Below are positions 1-9,424 of a stretch of 64,000 bases of DNA, piece by piece. The notes below the pieces were generated by a model. The model had not been told where the DNA came from, ran no database searches, and saw only the letters and a program-made list of their open reading frames with translations. The position numbers were made by a program, and so were the translations under genes. Each line of letters opens with the position of its first letter. The first letter of the stretch is position 1. Source of the stretch: Acetobacter vaccinii (GTDB lineage: Bacteria; Pseudomonadota; Alphaproteobacteria; Acetobacterales; Acetobacteraceae); NCBI RefSeq assembly GCF_008365315.1, contig NZ_CP043507.1, forward strand, positions 1 through 64,000. The letters are read 5' to 3'.

Positions 1-1214
1 ACAAGGGCACGCGTGAGGGCGTGTTCCAGGCCATCGCCACCCGCTTTGGGGTCTGGCAGCGCTGGGTGGACGGGCATGTGGAATTCTACCGCACGGAAAC
101 CCGGACCTGGGCCATTCCTGCTTTTGCAGGGGATTCCACGATCGACACCTCCATTATCGCCTATACGGGCGGTGGGTCTGGGGGCAGTTCAGGCGGTGGC
201 GGTTCGGGCGGGGGCATGTCGGGAGGAGGCAGCTCGGGCGGCGGATCATCAGGCTCGGGGTCTGGCTCATCCGGCCAGTCCATGGGTGTTGCCTCCATCA
301 GCAGCCATGGCAAGACCAACCGCTGGACCAATCTGACGAAGACCGCGCAGATCATTTCAGGGGGGGCCAGTGTCTTCGCCGATGAAGCGTTGGGCACCCT
401 CTCGGCCACAGGCTCACCCGACCAGATGGCCCGTATCGAGGACTGGGTGTCGTCCCTCAAAAGCGACATGCTCAAGCAGGTCGCCGTCGAGGTGCATGTC
501 TATACGGTCAAGATTTCGCACGAAAGCAACTACGGCTTCAGCCCGACCCTCAGCTTCACGTCAAAGGGCGGGCTTCTGGGGCTGAGTTCCTCTCCGGCCG
601 CCATCCCTGCCATCCAGACATCCGATACGCCGTTCTCCTTCGGGGCCTCCATCCTCGATACGGGCAAGGGGACCGGGGGTCTGTTCTCGGGCTCGAAAGT
701 GGTCGTCCAGGCGCTGCAGCACATGGGCAATGTCACCGAACAGTATGACCGCTCGGTGGTGACGACCAACGGTCTGACAGCGCCCTTCCAGAACGGGATC
801 AACACCACCTACCTGGCCAATTCCAGCTCCGTTCTGGCCTCCAACGCCGGGGCATCCAGTTCGCTCTCGCCCGGTGTTGTCATGAGCGGATTCATGGGCT
901 CGGTCACACCGCGCATCGTGGACAACCGCATCCTGCTGCACGTCAACTTCCTGCTGCAGACCCTGCTCTCCATCACCACGATCTCGGGCGGTCAGTCCTC
1001 GCTGCAGGCTCCCAAGACGTCCAGCACGTCCCTCGACGACACTGTTGCCCTGCAGAACAACTCCACCCTCGTTCTGAGCGGCTACGTCGATGACGCTACC
1101 CAGCGCACGCATAACGGTGTCGGCTCCGCCCTCAACTGGGCGTTCGGCGGGGGCGGGGATGCGGTCGTGGAAAAAACCCATGTTGTCGTCACCGTGGAGG
1201 CCCACACCCTGTGA
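1..1214 (+). CDS. pilN: PilN-like type IVB pilus secretin (5' end outside window)
   Basis: This is the C-terminal part of an outer-membrane secretin that would form the gated pore for the thin conjugative pilus. The frame is open from the first bases, so the gene begins upstream. A very Gly/Ser-rich linker (about 165-290) separates an N-terminal domain from a beta-rich secretin region ending in [10 protein letters not shown]. Order and composition fit the R64 PilN family; PilN proteins are lipoproteins, but the signal peptide lies outside the window. The stop overlaps the GTG of the next gene (GTGA), so the two are translationally coupled. The assignment rests on the overall pattern and the pil neighbours, not on an alignment. 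Confidence 0.85.
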   Translation, partial: KGTREGVFQAIATRFGVWQRWVDGHVEFYRTETRTWAIPAFAGDSTIDTSIIAYTGGGSGGSSGGGGSGGGMSGGGSSGGGSSGSGSGSSGQSMGVASISSHGKTNRWTNLTKTAQIISGGASVFADEALGTLSATGSPDQMARIEDWVSSLKSDMLKQVAVEVHVYTVKISHESNYGFSPTLSFTSKGGLLGLSSSPAAIPAIQTSDTPFSFGASILDTGKGTGGLFSGSKVVVQALQHMGNVTEQYDRSVVTTNGLTAPFQNGINTTYLANSSSVLASNAGASSSLSPGVVMSGFMGSVTPRIVDNRILLHVNFLLQTLLSITTISGGQSSLQAPKTSSTSLDDTVALQNNSTLVLSGYVDDATQRTHNGVGSALNWAFGGGGDAVVEKTHVVVTVEAHTL

Positions 1215-1840
1215 AAACCGCCCTCACCCTCACGCTGGCCCTCATGGTGCCAGCCCTCAGTGCCCAGGCCCAGACACCCGACTGCGCCCTGCATCTGCAG
1301 GAGCCCGCACGCGGTGGCACCCTGACCCAGGAGCAGCTGGACGCAAACAACGCCTGTCTCGCCGTGCTTCAGGTCAAACGCAAGATTGCCGAAGACCTCT
1401 CCTCCATCGCCGAAAGCGAACACCACGCCCAGGAGACCCTCACCCGCTCCAGCGCACATTCACCCGCACCCGCCCCGGCCCGTGTCGTGGCCAGCACGGC
1501 TGCACCGCCTGTCGTCACACCAGCGGCCCCTGCCCCCAAAGCCGCCCCCCTGCCATCCGTGGAGGGCATCCTGTGGAATGGCAGCCAGCAGACAGCCCTG
1601 CTGTCCATGCCTGATGGCGGGACACTCGAAGCCCGCGCCGGCACACGCCTGCCCGATGGCAGCACCGTGGTCTCGATCCGCATGGATGAAACGCGCACCG
1701 AACCCGCCGGGGTGACCATCCGGCGCGACGGCCTCCTCATCAGCCTGTCTGGCGGGAGTGGCGCACAGACCTCCACCCCCCATGCCAGCACTCCCTCCAC
1801 CGGCCAGACCGTCATGGTTGCGCCCTTTATCGGACACTGA
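1211..1840 (+). CDS. pilP: PilP-like pilus biogenesis protein
   Basis: A 209-residue periplasmic protein with a clear signal peptide (basic start, hydrophobic core, cleavage near SAQAQ, about residue 20). A Pro/Ala-rich linker follows (about residues 75-115), then a small beta domain containing [11 protein letters not shown], typical of the type IVB PilP family, which connects the inner-membrane platform to the secretin. The GTG start at 1211 overlaps the pilN stop. In R64 the order is pilN-O-P; here the PilP-like gene precedes pilO. Family assignment is from the motif and the context. Confidence 0.7.
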   Translation: MKTALTLTLALMVPALSAQAQTPDCALHLQEPARGGTLTQEQLDANNACLAVLQVKRKIAEDLSSIAESEHHAQETLTRSSAHSPAPAPARVVASTAAPPVVTPAAPAPKAAPLPSVEGILWNGSQQTALLSMPDGGTLEARAGTRLPDGSTVVSIRMDETRTEPAGVTIRRDGLLISLSGGSGAQTSTPHASTPSTGQTVMVAPFIGH

Positions 1841-1848
1841 GGCCCAGA

Positions 1849-3012
1849 ATGGCGATTTTCATACGATCAGGTGATACGCGCTGGTGCGGCGGCCTCCGAT
1901 GGGTCGCCTACATGCGCAAACCCGGTTTCTTCGCATTGCGGCGCAATGCTCTGGACATGGGCATGACGCATTTCATCCGCTCGCGCGATCTGCCCCGTCG
2001 GGCAGGCTTCATGCAACTGGTGGCTGACACGGCCTCCACCCGCAAGATCAACAGCCTGCTGGTCGCGGTCATCAGGAAATACGGCGCGCGCAGTTACATC
2101 GAACTGGAGATCGGCCCCGACCAGACCTGGTTCGCCGCCACCGACGATGACGCCTCCCCCCTGCCAGGCTCCGATCAGATCTATACCGATGAGGAAATGG
2201 CCGGGATGCGGACCGCTCTGACCGGATGGCGGTTTGAAACACGCGAACTGGCCACAGGCGAAAAAGGCGATGCCTTTCTCAGCGGCCTGCCACCATCCCC
2301 GCTGACAGTTCATTCCATCTCGCTCCGCCCGCTCTGCCTGGGTCTGGCCAGCCTGGCCGTGCTGGGTGGCACGGCTCTGGAAGCCTACAGTGTCGTGCAC
2401 GAACGCCAGCTTCGCCATTTCCGTGAGGAGGCCCGTCGCACCTTCCTTCTCCAGCGCCAGAAAGCCGAAGCCGCCGCCCGCAATGCCCAGTCCCCGGGGG
2501 AATGGGTCAGAATGTGCATGGCCAACGGCTATCATCTGCCTGCCTACACCCATGGGTGGACACTCAACCGATGGGAATGTGTCGGCAATGAGCTGGATGT
2601 CGAATGGACACGTTCAGGCGGCACCCTTGCCGATGCCCCGCATGGTGACGTGCGCAGTAATGGCAACATCGTCAGCGGCCATCTGCCCCTGTTACCCGTG
2701 GAGGCGCATGAACCTCCGTCGCGTGAGGCGGCCGCCGACAGCAGGCAGTTCATTTCCTACCTCCAGGCATCGGGGGTCACCCCCACGATCACCCAGAGCG
2801 GTCTGTCCGGGACCACAGCAGGTCACGCCCTGCCCCAGTCCTTTTCCATCAGCTTCACCTGGCAGAGTGATCCGCGCGCCGTGCCCTGGGACACGTTTGC
2901 GGGTCTGCACATGGAGCGCCTGGCCCGTGTCGTTGCCGCAGGCGGCGAGCAGACCGGCAAAACCCTCGAATACCTGATCAAGATCAGGATCGACGACACT
3001 CCCGCCCATTAA
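1849..3012 (+). CDS. pilO: PilO-like inner-membrane pilus assembly protein
   Basis: A 387-residue bitopic membrane protein. An N-terminal cytoplasmic domain of about 155 residues is followed by one membrane segment (about 160-180), a coiled-coil stretch rich in Arg/Glu/Ala (185-215) and a periplasmic domain. This matches the type 4b PilO2/PAP_PilO architecture, which links the PilQ-PilR motor to periplasmic partners. It lies 8 nt after the pilP-like gene and 13 nt before the ATPase gene, as expected for one operon. Confidence 0.75.
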   Translation: MAIFIRSGDTRWCGGLRWVAYMRKPGFFALRRNALDMGMTHFIRSRDLPRRAGFMQLVADTASTRKINSLLVAVIRKYGARSYIELEIGPDQTWFAATDDDASPLPGSDQIYTDEEMAGMRTALTGWRFETRELATGEKGDAFLSGLPPSPLTVHSISLRPLCLGLASLAVLGGTALEAYSVVHERQLRHFREEARRTFLLQRQKAEAAARNAQSPGEWVRMCMANGYHLPAYTHGWTLNRWECVGNELDVEWTRSGGTLADAPHGDVRSNGNIVSGHLPLLPVEAHEPPSREAAADSRQFISYLQASGVTPTITQSGLSGTTAGHALPQSFSISFTWQSDPRAVPWDTFAGLHMERLARVVAAGGEQTGKTLEYLIKIRIDDTPAH

Positions 3013-3025
3013 GGAGACGCGTCCC

Positions 3026-4669
3026 ATGAAATGGTTTTTCCGGCGTGATGTCACGCCCACGACAGACCGCATCCCTGCGGTCATCACTACTCCACGCAGT
3101 CTGGAAGGACAGATCCATTTCGACCCGGCCGAGCGCCAGGTCATCGCCAGCGAGCAGCTCAAGGGCAAGGTTCATTTCCTGCAATGGCTGGATATGGTAC
3201 GGCAGGTTCCGGGGCACCGGTCTGTGACCGTGCAATACGCCACCATGAGTACCGTGACAGAACAGCTGGACCGGGCGCACCATACGACACAGACCACAGA
3301 CGCACCCGGCGATGAAGCCGAGGTTGCCGACAGGGCACTGGCCCTGCTGCGCGAAGGCGCGTCCGTCGGCGCCTCGGATATTCATATCCTCAGGCGCGAA
3401 CGCCATACGGAAGTCCAGTTCCGGATCAACGGCAATCTGGTTGTCGCCTATGAATTGGACAATCCCTACGCCGATCGTCTGATCCGCGCCATGTATCGTC
3501 TGGGCTCCTCGCAGGCAGCCTCCGTCACCGAAAGCCTGTTCCAGGATGGCGCGATTTCGGGAGATATCCTCAAGGGGACGGGTCTGGAGAACGTCCGTAT
3601 CGTGCGCGGTCCCTGTGTGCCCCTGACCCTGGGGGGCCAGTTCATGATCCTGCGTCTGCAGGCAACAGCTACCCTCACCGCCCGCAGGCCGGCCCGGCCC
3701 CCGATGACCCAGTACCGGACACCGTCCCGTCCTGCAGGGGAGCTGAAATTACGGGAGTCCAATTACTCCCAGTCCCAGGTTGATCGGATTCTGTCGATCG
3801 TCATGGCCCCCTCGGGAGCCCTGCTCTGTACCGGCCCGACAGGCTCGGGCAAGACCACCCTTCTATCTGAAATCTGGAAAGAAAAAGCCCGCTGCATGCC
3901 CGGGCGCAGGCTGGTCACGATCGAACAGCCTGCCGAGTTGATCATGCCCTGGGCTATCCAGCTTGATATTCCCAACACGGCTGATGCTGAAGAAGCCGCC
4001 CGGCTCATGGCCGAGCGCCAGCGCACTACCCTGCGGATGGACCCCGATGACCTGGGCCTGGCCGAAATCCGTGACGTGGAAAGTGCGCTGACAATGTTCA
4101 GCGAGGCACAGACCGGCCATTTCGTCGGCACCACGCTGCATGTCGATGACCCGTTCGATTTTCCGCTGCGCCTGCAGAACATGGATTTTACCCGCCTGTC
4201 CTTTGCCATGACATGCAATGCCTCGGTCATTCGTGGGGTGGTTGCCCAGCGGCTGCTGCCGGTCCTGTGCCAGTGCGCCGTGCCCTGGTCGTCCACGGAA
4301 GGCCGGATGGCACGTCTGTCGCGCCTGTCATGCGAAGCCGTGCCCGGCTGGTGTGATGATCTGACACACGTCAGGCAGGTCGGCCCCGGGTGTGCCGCCT
4401 GTTACGGCACGGGGTACACCGGTCGTACGGTGGTCGCCGAAGTCGTCGAGACCGATGAACGGCTCATGAACGACTTTATCATGCTGGGCGTCAGCCGGGC
4501 CCGGCACCGCTACCGCTCACGTCCCGACGCCGATCCCTCCATGCTTGAAACCGCCATGGGTCTGGTCGCTCGCGGGATCGTTGACCCCTTTGACGTCAAT
4601 ACCCGTGTGGACCGCATCAGGCCCAAGGACGTCGTCCTGGAAGAACGCCACCTGGGGGCAAGGGACTGA
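3026..4669 (+). CDS. pilQ: PilQ-type pilus assembly ATPase (GspE/PilB family)
   Basis: A 547-residue cytoplasmic secretion ATPase that would power thin-pilus extension. Visible motifs are Walker A GPTGSGKTT (about residue 270), an Asp-box/Walker B-like segment (about 335-350), the His-box TTLHVDDP (about 370) and a C-terminal zinc-type cysteine cluster (CQC, CAAC; about 412-460). The length is close to the family's usual 500-560. It sits between pilO and the pilR-like gene, as in R64. The RBS AAGGAGACG lies just upstream of the ATG. Confidence 0.9.
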   Translation: MKWFFRRDVTPTTDRIPAVITTPRSLEGQIHFDPAERQVIASEQLKGKVHFLQWLDMVRQVPGHRSVTVQYATMSTVTEQLDRAHHTTQTTDAPGDEAEVADRALALLREGASVGASDIHILRRERHTEVQFRINGNLVVAYELDNPYADRLIRAMYRLGSSQAASVTESLFQDGAISGDILKGTGLENVRIVRGPCVPLTLGGQFMILRLQATATLTARRPARPPMTQYRTPSRPAGELKLRESNYSQSQVDRILSIVMAPSGALLCTGPTGSGKTTLLSEIWKEKARCMPGRRLVTIEQPAELIMPWAIQLDIPNTADAEEAARLMAERQRTTLRMDPDDLGLAEIRDVESALTMFSEAQTGHFVGTTLHVDDPFDFPLRLQNMDFTRLSFAMTCNASVIRGVVAQRLLPVLCQCAVPWSSTEGRMARLSRLSCEAVPGWCDDLTHVRQVGPGCAACYGTGYTGRTVVAEVVETDERLMNDFIMLGVSRARHRYRSRPDADPSMLETAMGLVARGIVDPFDVNTRVDRIRPKDVVLEERHLGARD

Positions 4670-4672
4670 ACC

Positions 4673-5788
4673 ATGGAAATCCGTTACACCGATGTCGATT
4701 ACGACCGCAGGTCGCAGATCAGTTCAAGCGTCAGCCGTCTTGTCAACAGACTGGATTTTTCCTGGAAAAACAGGGAGAGTCTTTATCAGATGCTCTCCAT
4801 CCGCCTGCGTGTGGGAATGTCTGAGGCGAGCATCATCCGGATGTTTGCAGTCCAGGCCAGGCGCAACCGTCAGAAGTCCGTCTGCAGGGTCACTGACGCC
4901 ATGATAGGGCGCCTCCAGCACGGGGAAACCCTGACTGAAACTCTGCGTCCCTACATTCCCGATGATGAATACATGATCATCATGGCTGGAGAAAAAGCAG
5001 GGACTTTACCCGATGCTCTCGAACTGCTCTGTGAAAGCAAGTCGGGCTCCAACGCCATGCTCCATGCCTCCTTCAAAGCCCTTGCCCAGCCATTACTCTA
5101 TCTGGCTGTCATCTACGTCTTTCTCTACGTCATGGGCACAACCATTCTTCCGGGGCTGATCAACGGTCCTCTGGCTCCCAAAACACCCAGCACCTCACAA
5201 AAAGTCCTGATGGTCGCCACGTCACTGGCAACAGGCTGGTATGGGCCAATCCTCATCACAGTGCTGGTCACATCCGCCCTTGTCATCTGGCAGAGCCTGT
5301 CACGTCTGACAGGTCCTCTTCGTGTCATGCTGGAGCGGATACCCCCGTGGTCTCTCTATCGCGACATTCAGGGGTTTATCTGGATTTCCAGCTTTCTGGC
5401 CCTCGTGCGTGCAGGTGTCCCCGACAAGGATGCCGTCAGGCTGCAGTCGGCGAACGCCTCACCCTGGCTGCGCGAGCGCCTGGACGCCATCTACACGAAC
5501 CTCACCGTCAGGGGAATGAGTTTTCCAGACTCCCTGCTGGAAACCGGACTGACATTTCCATCGCCCAGGATCATGGATGATGTCGAAGCGAACTGGATCA
5601 ACAAAGCCGGATATGACCGGCTGTATCATTCCACACGCCATTGGGCCACGACCCTCGAAAAACGCACCATCGCCTTCGCCAAGAGGACGGAAAACGGGTT
5701 CGTCTACCTCATGATCGGCCTCAGCGTCGTGCTGGCAGCCGCGTGTGATAACCTCGGCACAGACGTCTCCCACATGACGAATTTCTAG
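4673..5788 (+). CDS. pilR: PilR-type inner-membrane pilus platform protein (GspF family)
   Basis: A 371-residue polytopic inner-membrane protein of the type II secretion F family, on which the PilQ ATPase acts. Two cytoplasmic helical domains (about 20-130 and 230-340) alternate with membrane segments at about 141-162, 184-206 and 345-365, the standard GspF layout. The first domain carries the family-like ALELL...ESKSG run. It follows the ATPase gene by 3 nt. Confidence 0.85.
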   Translation: MEIRYTDVDYDRRSQISSSVSRLVNRLDFSWKNRESLYQMLSIRLRVGMSEASIIRMFAVQARRNRQKSVCRVTDAMIGRLQHGETLTETLRPYIPDDEYMIIMAGEKAGTLPDALELLCESKSGSNAMLHASFKALAQPLLYLAVIYVFLYVMGTTILPGLINGPLAPKTPSTSQKVLMVATSLATGWYGPILITVLVTSALVIWQSLSRLTGPLRVMLERIPPWSLYRDIQGFIWISSFLALVRAGVPDKDAVRLQSANASPWLRERLDAIYTNLTVRGMSFPDSLLETGLTFPSPRIMDDVEANWINKAGYDRLYHSTRHWATTLEKRTIAFAKRTENGFVYLMIGLSVVLAAACDNLGTDVSHMTNF

Positions 5789-5855
5789 GCCCGGCCGGAC
5801 CCACAACAGCCCGCCTTACACTGGCCCGTGTCAACAACACTGAAAGTTCGTCATT

Positions 5856-6371
5856 ATGGATAGTATGATTGCAGTCCTCGCCAAAGCCACCCTCGGGGGG
5901 TTGGCGCTGCTCGCCGTTGTTGGCCTCATCTACGAGGCCTTTCACAAAAGCTCGGAACAGATTGCTGCTAATTTTGAAACCGAGCTGGTCACAAACGTCC
6001 AGGGGTATTTCCAGGGCGGTGTGACCGCACGGAACTACTCCGGGCTGACGAACCAGGTCGCCATTCAGGCCGCCCTGGTTCCCAAGGGCATGCTTCTGAG
6101 TGGAGATACATCGACCCTCAAAGGACCATGGCCCAACTCCACAGTCACTCTCGCCTCCGCCAATAGTGGCATGGGGATGACGGCAACGTGGAATAATGTG
6201 CAGAGCGAGGATTGCGCGACATTCGCACGCTCGCAGAGCCCGACCAGCCTGACAGTCAACGGGACAACAATTTCCCCGACCAGTTCAACCGTGGCGGCCG
6301 ATATTGCAACGGCCTGCAATGCAGGCACGACCAGTTCCACTGTGACCATCATGTTCGAACACGATAGCTGA
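5856..6371 (+). CDS. pilS: PilS-like type IVB major prepilin
   Basis: A 171-residue small protein with a short N-terminus, a hydrophobic helix (about 12-30) containing GGLALLAVVGLIYE, and a Thr/Ser-rich globular domain with two late cysteines (about 120 and 152) that could form the pilin disulfide loop. The segments LVPKGML and GPWPNSTVTL match the R64 PilS pattern. A Gly-Gly just before the hydrophobic run is a candidate prepilin peptidase site. No PilU-type prepilin peptidase gene is in the window. Confidence 0.75.
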   Translation: MDSMIAVLAKATLGGLALLAVVGLIYEAFHKSSEQIAANFETELVTNVQGYFQGGVTARNYSGLTNQVAIQAALVPKGMLLSGDTSTLKGPWPNSTVTLASANSGMGMTATWNNVQSEDCATFARSQSPTSLTVNGTTISPTSSTVAADIATACNAGTTSSTVTIMFEHDS

Positions 6372-6386
6372 TCCTGCGGTGCAGCC

Positions 6387-6854
6387 ATGGGCTATCTCCT
6401 GCTCGCCCTGACCATCATCATCGGCCTGTTCGCCGAAGGCGCCGGGACATGGGTGCGTGCCAACGCCCCGTCCCTCAACGCGCCACCTGCGTATGCCGTC
6501 CAGCCCTGGCTGGCCTACAAAAGTGCGGTGCAGGTCTATGTCGAACAGCATCCAGGGGTCTCAGGATCCCTGGATCTCGACACACTGGGCCTTCAAGGAC
6601 AGACGGCGGCCCTGGCGCAGGCTGGCAACAGCATCATCGCAACACCCGGACAGACCACGGTGGTCACATGGATGGCCATGCCCGCCAATGCCCAGGCCGA
6701 TACCCTCAGCCTCTCTGACGGCGACCACAGCATCGGTCTCTCTAACGGCACCAGCTGGACATCACCGTGGTTCGGCGACATGGGCGCCCTGCCGCTCATG
6801 GTGCCCGCAGGTGACATCGTCTCCGTCGTCATACTCAGCGGAACAGGTTTCTGA
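6387..6854 (+). CDS. pilM: PilM-like pilus accessory protein
   Basis: A 155-residue protein that starts MGYLLLALTIIIGLFAEGAG, a single N-terminal membrane anchor, followed by a periplasmic beta-rich domain. Start pattern, length and location in a pil operon resemble the PilM family of IncI thin-pilus loci, whose function is poorly known. In R64 pilM lies before pilN, whereas here the gene sits between the pilS- and pilV-like genes, so the name is tentative. Its stop directly abuts the ATG of the next gene. Confidence 0.55.
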   Translation: MGYLLLALTIIIGLFAEGAGTWVRANAPSLNAPPAYAVQPWLAYKSAVQVYVEQHPGVSGSLDLDTLGLQGQTAALAQAGNSIIATPGQTTVVTWMAMPANAQADTLSLSDGDHSIGLSNGTSWTSPWFGDMGALPLMVPAGDIVSVVILSGTGF

Positions 6855-8258
6855 ATGCCTCAACTCATCGCGATGCTGGCCGCAGCCATCCTGAGCATCA
6901 CCCCGACAGTCATGTATTTCCAAAACCTGCAGGACAGTCACCGCCAGGCTGTCATCAATATCACGGCGCAGCAGTTCCAACTCCTTCTGGCTGGGATTCA
7001 CCGCTACGTCCGCGCCCATGCGACCCCCCTGGAGGATGGCCTGTCCACCGGGCAGATGGTGCCGGTGACACTCGACGCCCTGCTTGCCGAGCATGACCTG
7101 CCGCCCGGCTTTACCGCCATCAACCCCTTTGGCCAGCAATGGCAGATCTACGTGGCCCAGCCTGTCACGGGCACGCTGGAGGCGTGGATTACCGCGACCG
7201 GAGGCGAAACCCTGTCCCCCAGGGACGTGGTGTCAGTCGCCACCCATACCGGCGCACAGGGGGGATATATTCCCCAGGATGGGCTGATCGCCGGTCTGAC
7301 ATCGCAGGTCGCCCAAGGGGCGGCCGGGACCTGGTCGCGCAGCATTCCTGGCGCAATCAATCCCGGGCCCGGCCATCTCTTCGGGATCGTCGCCTCGGCC
7401 AATGACGTCGATAACAACGCCGACTACCTCTATCGCGAAGCCGTGCCTGGTCATCAGGAACTGACCACCATGCGCTCGCCCCTGGGCATGGGGGGCAACG
7501 ATATCAACGATGTAAAAACCCTCAATGGCCATGACGCCAATTTCACCGGCCGGATCGGTGTCGGCGGAACACGCGCCGCAGACGGTCCCTACCCCGGGGT
7601 GTGGTATGGTGGCGTGCATACATTTGATTCCTATGTCGATGGCGGTACCTACGGAGCAGGCACCAACGGCTCCATGAACGTCGCCATCTCCGGTCAGGGT
7701 GCCAGTGGCTTTGGCTGGGCCAGCCAGTTCTGGACCGCCCCTGTGTTCCGGCCAACACTGGTCGCCGTCTCCGGCCAGCCCTGCGGCACGGCCGACAATG
7801 ACACGACCTCCTGGGCAACGACACACTGGGCAGGCACCACGACAGACAGCGGCTCCTTCGCCATCGAAAACGGTGACATCGCCAAGGATGAGAACGGCGC
7901 AACCCTCGTCTGCCGCAAGGGGATCTGGAGCCCGGCCGTCGCGGGCGCGCATGTCACCAACTACATGCTCGACCCCACGCCGGGTGATCCCAGCGGTGAT
8001 ACCCATGCCGCATCCCTGGGCGAGCACGTCTTCTGCGCCCTGACGGACAGCTTCGAATACAACAAGGAAGACCCCACCTACGGCTTCACACCCAACGCAA
8101 CGCGTGTTCTGCCCGTGGGGATCGGACCACATGGCTTTTTCATCTGGAACCTCTCGCGTGGCGACCATGGCACGTTCGGGGGCGGGGCCGCGTGCATCGA
8201 CTTTGACAATACCGCAGCCACCACAGTGTCCAACGCCACCATCAGCGGATCGAACTGA
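6855..8258 (+). CDS. pilV: PilV-like minor pilin / pilus tip adhesin
   Basis: A 467-residue prepilin-like protein. It has a hydrophobic N-terminal helix (about 3-22), then a segment with PGFTAINPFGQQWQIYV typical of the constant region of shufflon pilins, a Gly/Asn-rich middle and a cysteine-containing C-terminal domain (three Cys: QPCGT, LVCRKG, VFCALT). In R64 this protein caps the pilus and selects recipients by lipopolysaccharide. No rci recombinase and no repeated sfx-like segments follow, so the C-terminus is probably fixed here. Confidence 0.8.
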   Translation: MPQLIAMLAAAILSITPTVMYFQNLQDSHRQAVINITAQQFQLLLAGIHRYVRAHATPLEDGLSTGQMVPVTLDALLAEHDLPPGFTAINPFGQQWQIYVAQPVTGTLEAWITATGGETLSPRDVVSVATHTGAQGGYIPQDGLIAGLTSQVAQGAAGTWSRSIPGAINPGPGHLFGIVASANDVDNNADYLYREAVPGHQELTTMRSPLGMGGNDINDVKTLNGHDANFTGRIGVGGTRAADGPYPGVWYGGVHTFDSYVDGGTYGAGTNGSMNVAISGQGASGFGWASQFWTAPVFRPTLVAVSGQPCGTADNDTTSWATTHWAGTTTDSGSFAIENGDIAKDENGATLVCRKGIWSPAVAGAHVTNYMLDPTPGDPSGDTHAASLGEHVFCALTDSFEYNKEDPTYGFTPNATRVLPVGIGPHGFFIWNLSRGDHGTFGGGAACIDFDNTAATTVSNATISGSN

Positions 8259-8259
8259 C

Positions 8260-8973
8260 ATGGCCGCCGCAACCCTTGCCGCCTGCATCAGTCTGGCCGC
8301 AACCGCCTACCATGTCACACCGGCCGCCATCACCCGTGTCCTCGATACGCCCGCACCTGGCAGTGCTGCGGTGGGTGTCATGCACCTGCCCCCCGCCTGG
8401 GTGCCGATACTGACGCGGATCGGTTTCGATCCCGCGAGGCTGGGCAGTGATGACTGCACGAACATCGCCGCAGGGGCCTGGGTTCTGGCCTGGGTGCAGA
8501 TGCACCAGGCACCCGGCCCTACGCGCAGACCACCAGCCCTGCCAGACCCCGGCCACCCCCTGCCCGCCGCTCTGGACAGCTGCGCGCTCGATGCCGCCCA
8601 GCGCTACCACCTGCCCCCCATCCTCTTCCGGGCCATCCTGATGACCGAAGGCGGGCGGGTCGGGCGCATCTCGCGCAATCGCAACGGCTCCTATGACATG
8701 GGGCCAGCCCAGATCAATTCGACCCATCTCCCCGAACTCGCGCACATAGGCATCACCCGCGAGCAGGTCATCAATGACGGATGTCTGAACCTGCATATCG
8801 GTGCGTGGATCCTCGCACGCTCCCTGGGCGGGCAGACCCCGGCCAATCCGGATGAGTTCTGGCGCAGGGTAGGCAATTACAATTCGCCCACTCCCGAGAT
8901 CAACAAAAGCTACCAGCGCAAGGTGTGGAGCAATGTGCTGCTTGCCTCGCGCTCACAACATCAGGGGGGATAA
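8260..8973 (+). CDS. pilT: PilT-like lytic transglycosylase with a degenerate second SLT module
   Basis: A 237-residue protein likely to open peptidoglycan for pilus passage, equivalent to R64 PilT. The C-terminal half (about 105-225) is a complete SLT domain with catalytic Glu in MTEGG, GPAQIN, and NYNSPTP. The N-terminal half (about 8-85) repeats the same fold pattern (GVMHLP, CTNIAAGAWVL) but lacks the catalytic Glu. I chose ATG 8260, right after the pilV stop; the frame is open further upstream but that part overlaps pilV. Confidence 0.8.
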   Translation: MAAATLAACISLAATAYHVTPAAITRVLDTPAPGSAAVGVMHLPPAWVPILTRIGFDPARLGSDDCTNIAAGAWVLAWVQMHQAPGPTRRPPALPDPGHPLPAALDSCALDAAQRYHLPPILFRAILMTEGGRVGRISRNRNGSYDMGPAQINSTHLPELAHIGITREQVINDGCLNLHIGAWILARSLGGQTPANPDEFWRRVGNYNSPTPEINKSYQRKVWSNVLLASRSQHQGG

Positions 8974-8980
8974 TCCGGCC

Positions 8981-9424
8981 ATGACCAGATCCATCCGCCC
9001 CCTTCCTTTCCCGGCCGCCCTGCTCTGCACCCTCGCCGGTGTGCTGGCAGGCTGCGCGCCACCCCAGCCCCCGCCCGCACGGGGCATCGCCCAGGACATG
9101 ACCGCCGTTCTGCACAGCATGGACCAGATGGGACAGGTCCGCTTTCCCATGGTCAGGCCGGGTTCTGTCCTGCCTGCGGAGCTGCGTCGTCCCATGGCCT
9201 GGCGCTGGACGGGACGTCTGGACACGGCCGTGCGTCTGATCGGTGAGCGTGTCGGCTATAGCGTGGTGACGCCCCAGACCCGGACTTCGCCCATCATCAG
9301 CATTGATGAATCCGACAGCACGGCCGCTGGTCTGCTCGACGCCCTGGCGGCCGCAGCCGAGCCCGAGGCGCGCATTGATGTCGATCTGCTCTCTCACACG
9401 ATCAGGATTTCCTGGCATGTCTAA
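8981..9424 (+). CDS. traH: TraH/DotD-family lipoprotein
   Basis: A 147-residue predicted lipoprotein. It has a signal peptide ending in the lipobox LAGC (Cys about residue 24) and a compact domain with PMAWRWTGRLDTAVRLI followed by IDVDLLSHTIRI, which fits the DotD/TraH fold. In Dot/Icm systems DotD sits with DotC and DotH in the outer-membrane core. The ATG at 8981 gives a proper signal peptide; the longer frame start at 8933 does not. The end overlaps the next gene by 8 nt. Confidence 0.8.
   Translation: MTRSIRPLPFPAALLCTLAGVLAGCAPPQPPPARGIAQDMTAVLHSMDQMGQVRFPMVRPGSVLPAELRRPMAWRWTGRLDTAVRLIGERVGYSVVTPQTRTSPIISIDESDSTAAGLLDALAAAAEPEARIDVDLLSHTIRISWHV

Noticed and set aside
6855..8258. Shufflon downstream of the pilV-like gene
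   Set aside because: No inverted sfx-type repeats, no alternative C-terminal segments and no rci recombinase; the next gene starts at once.
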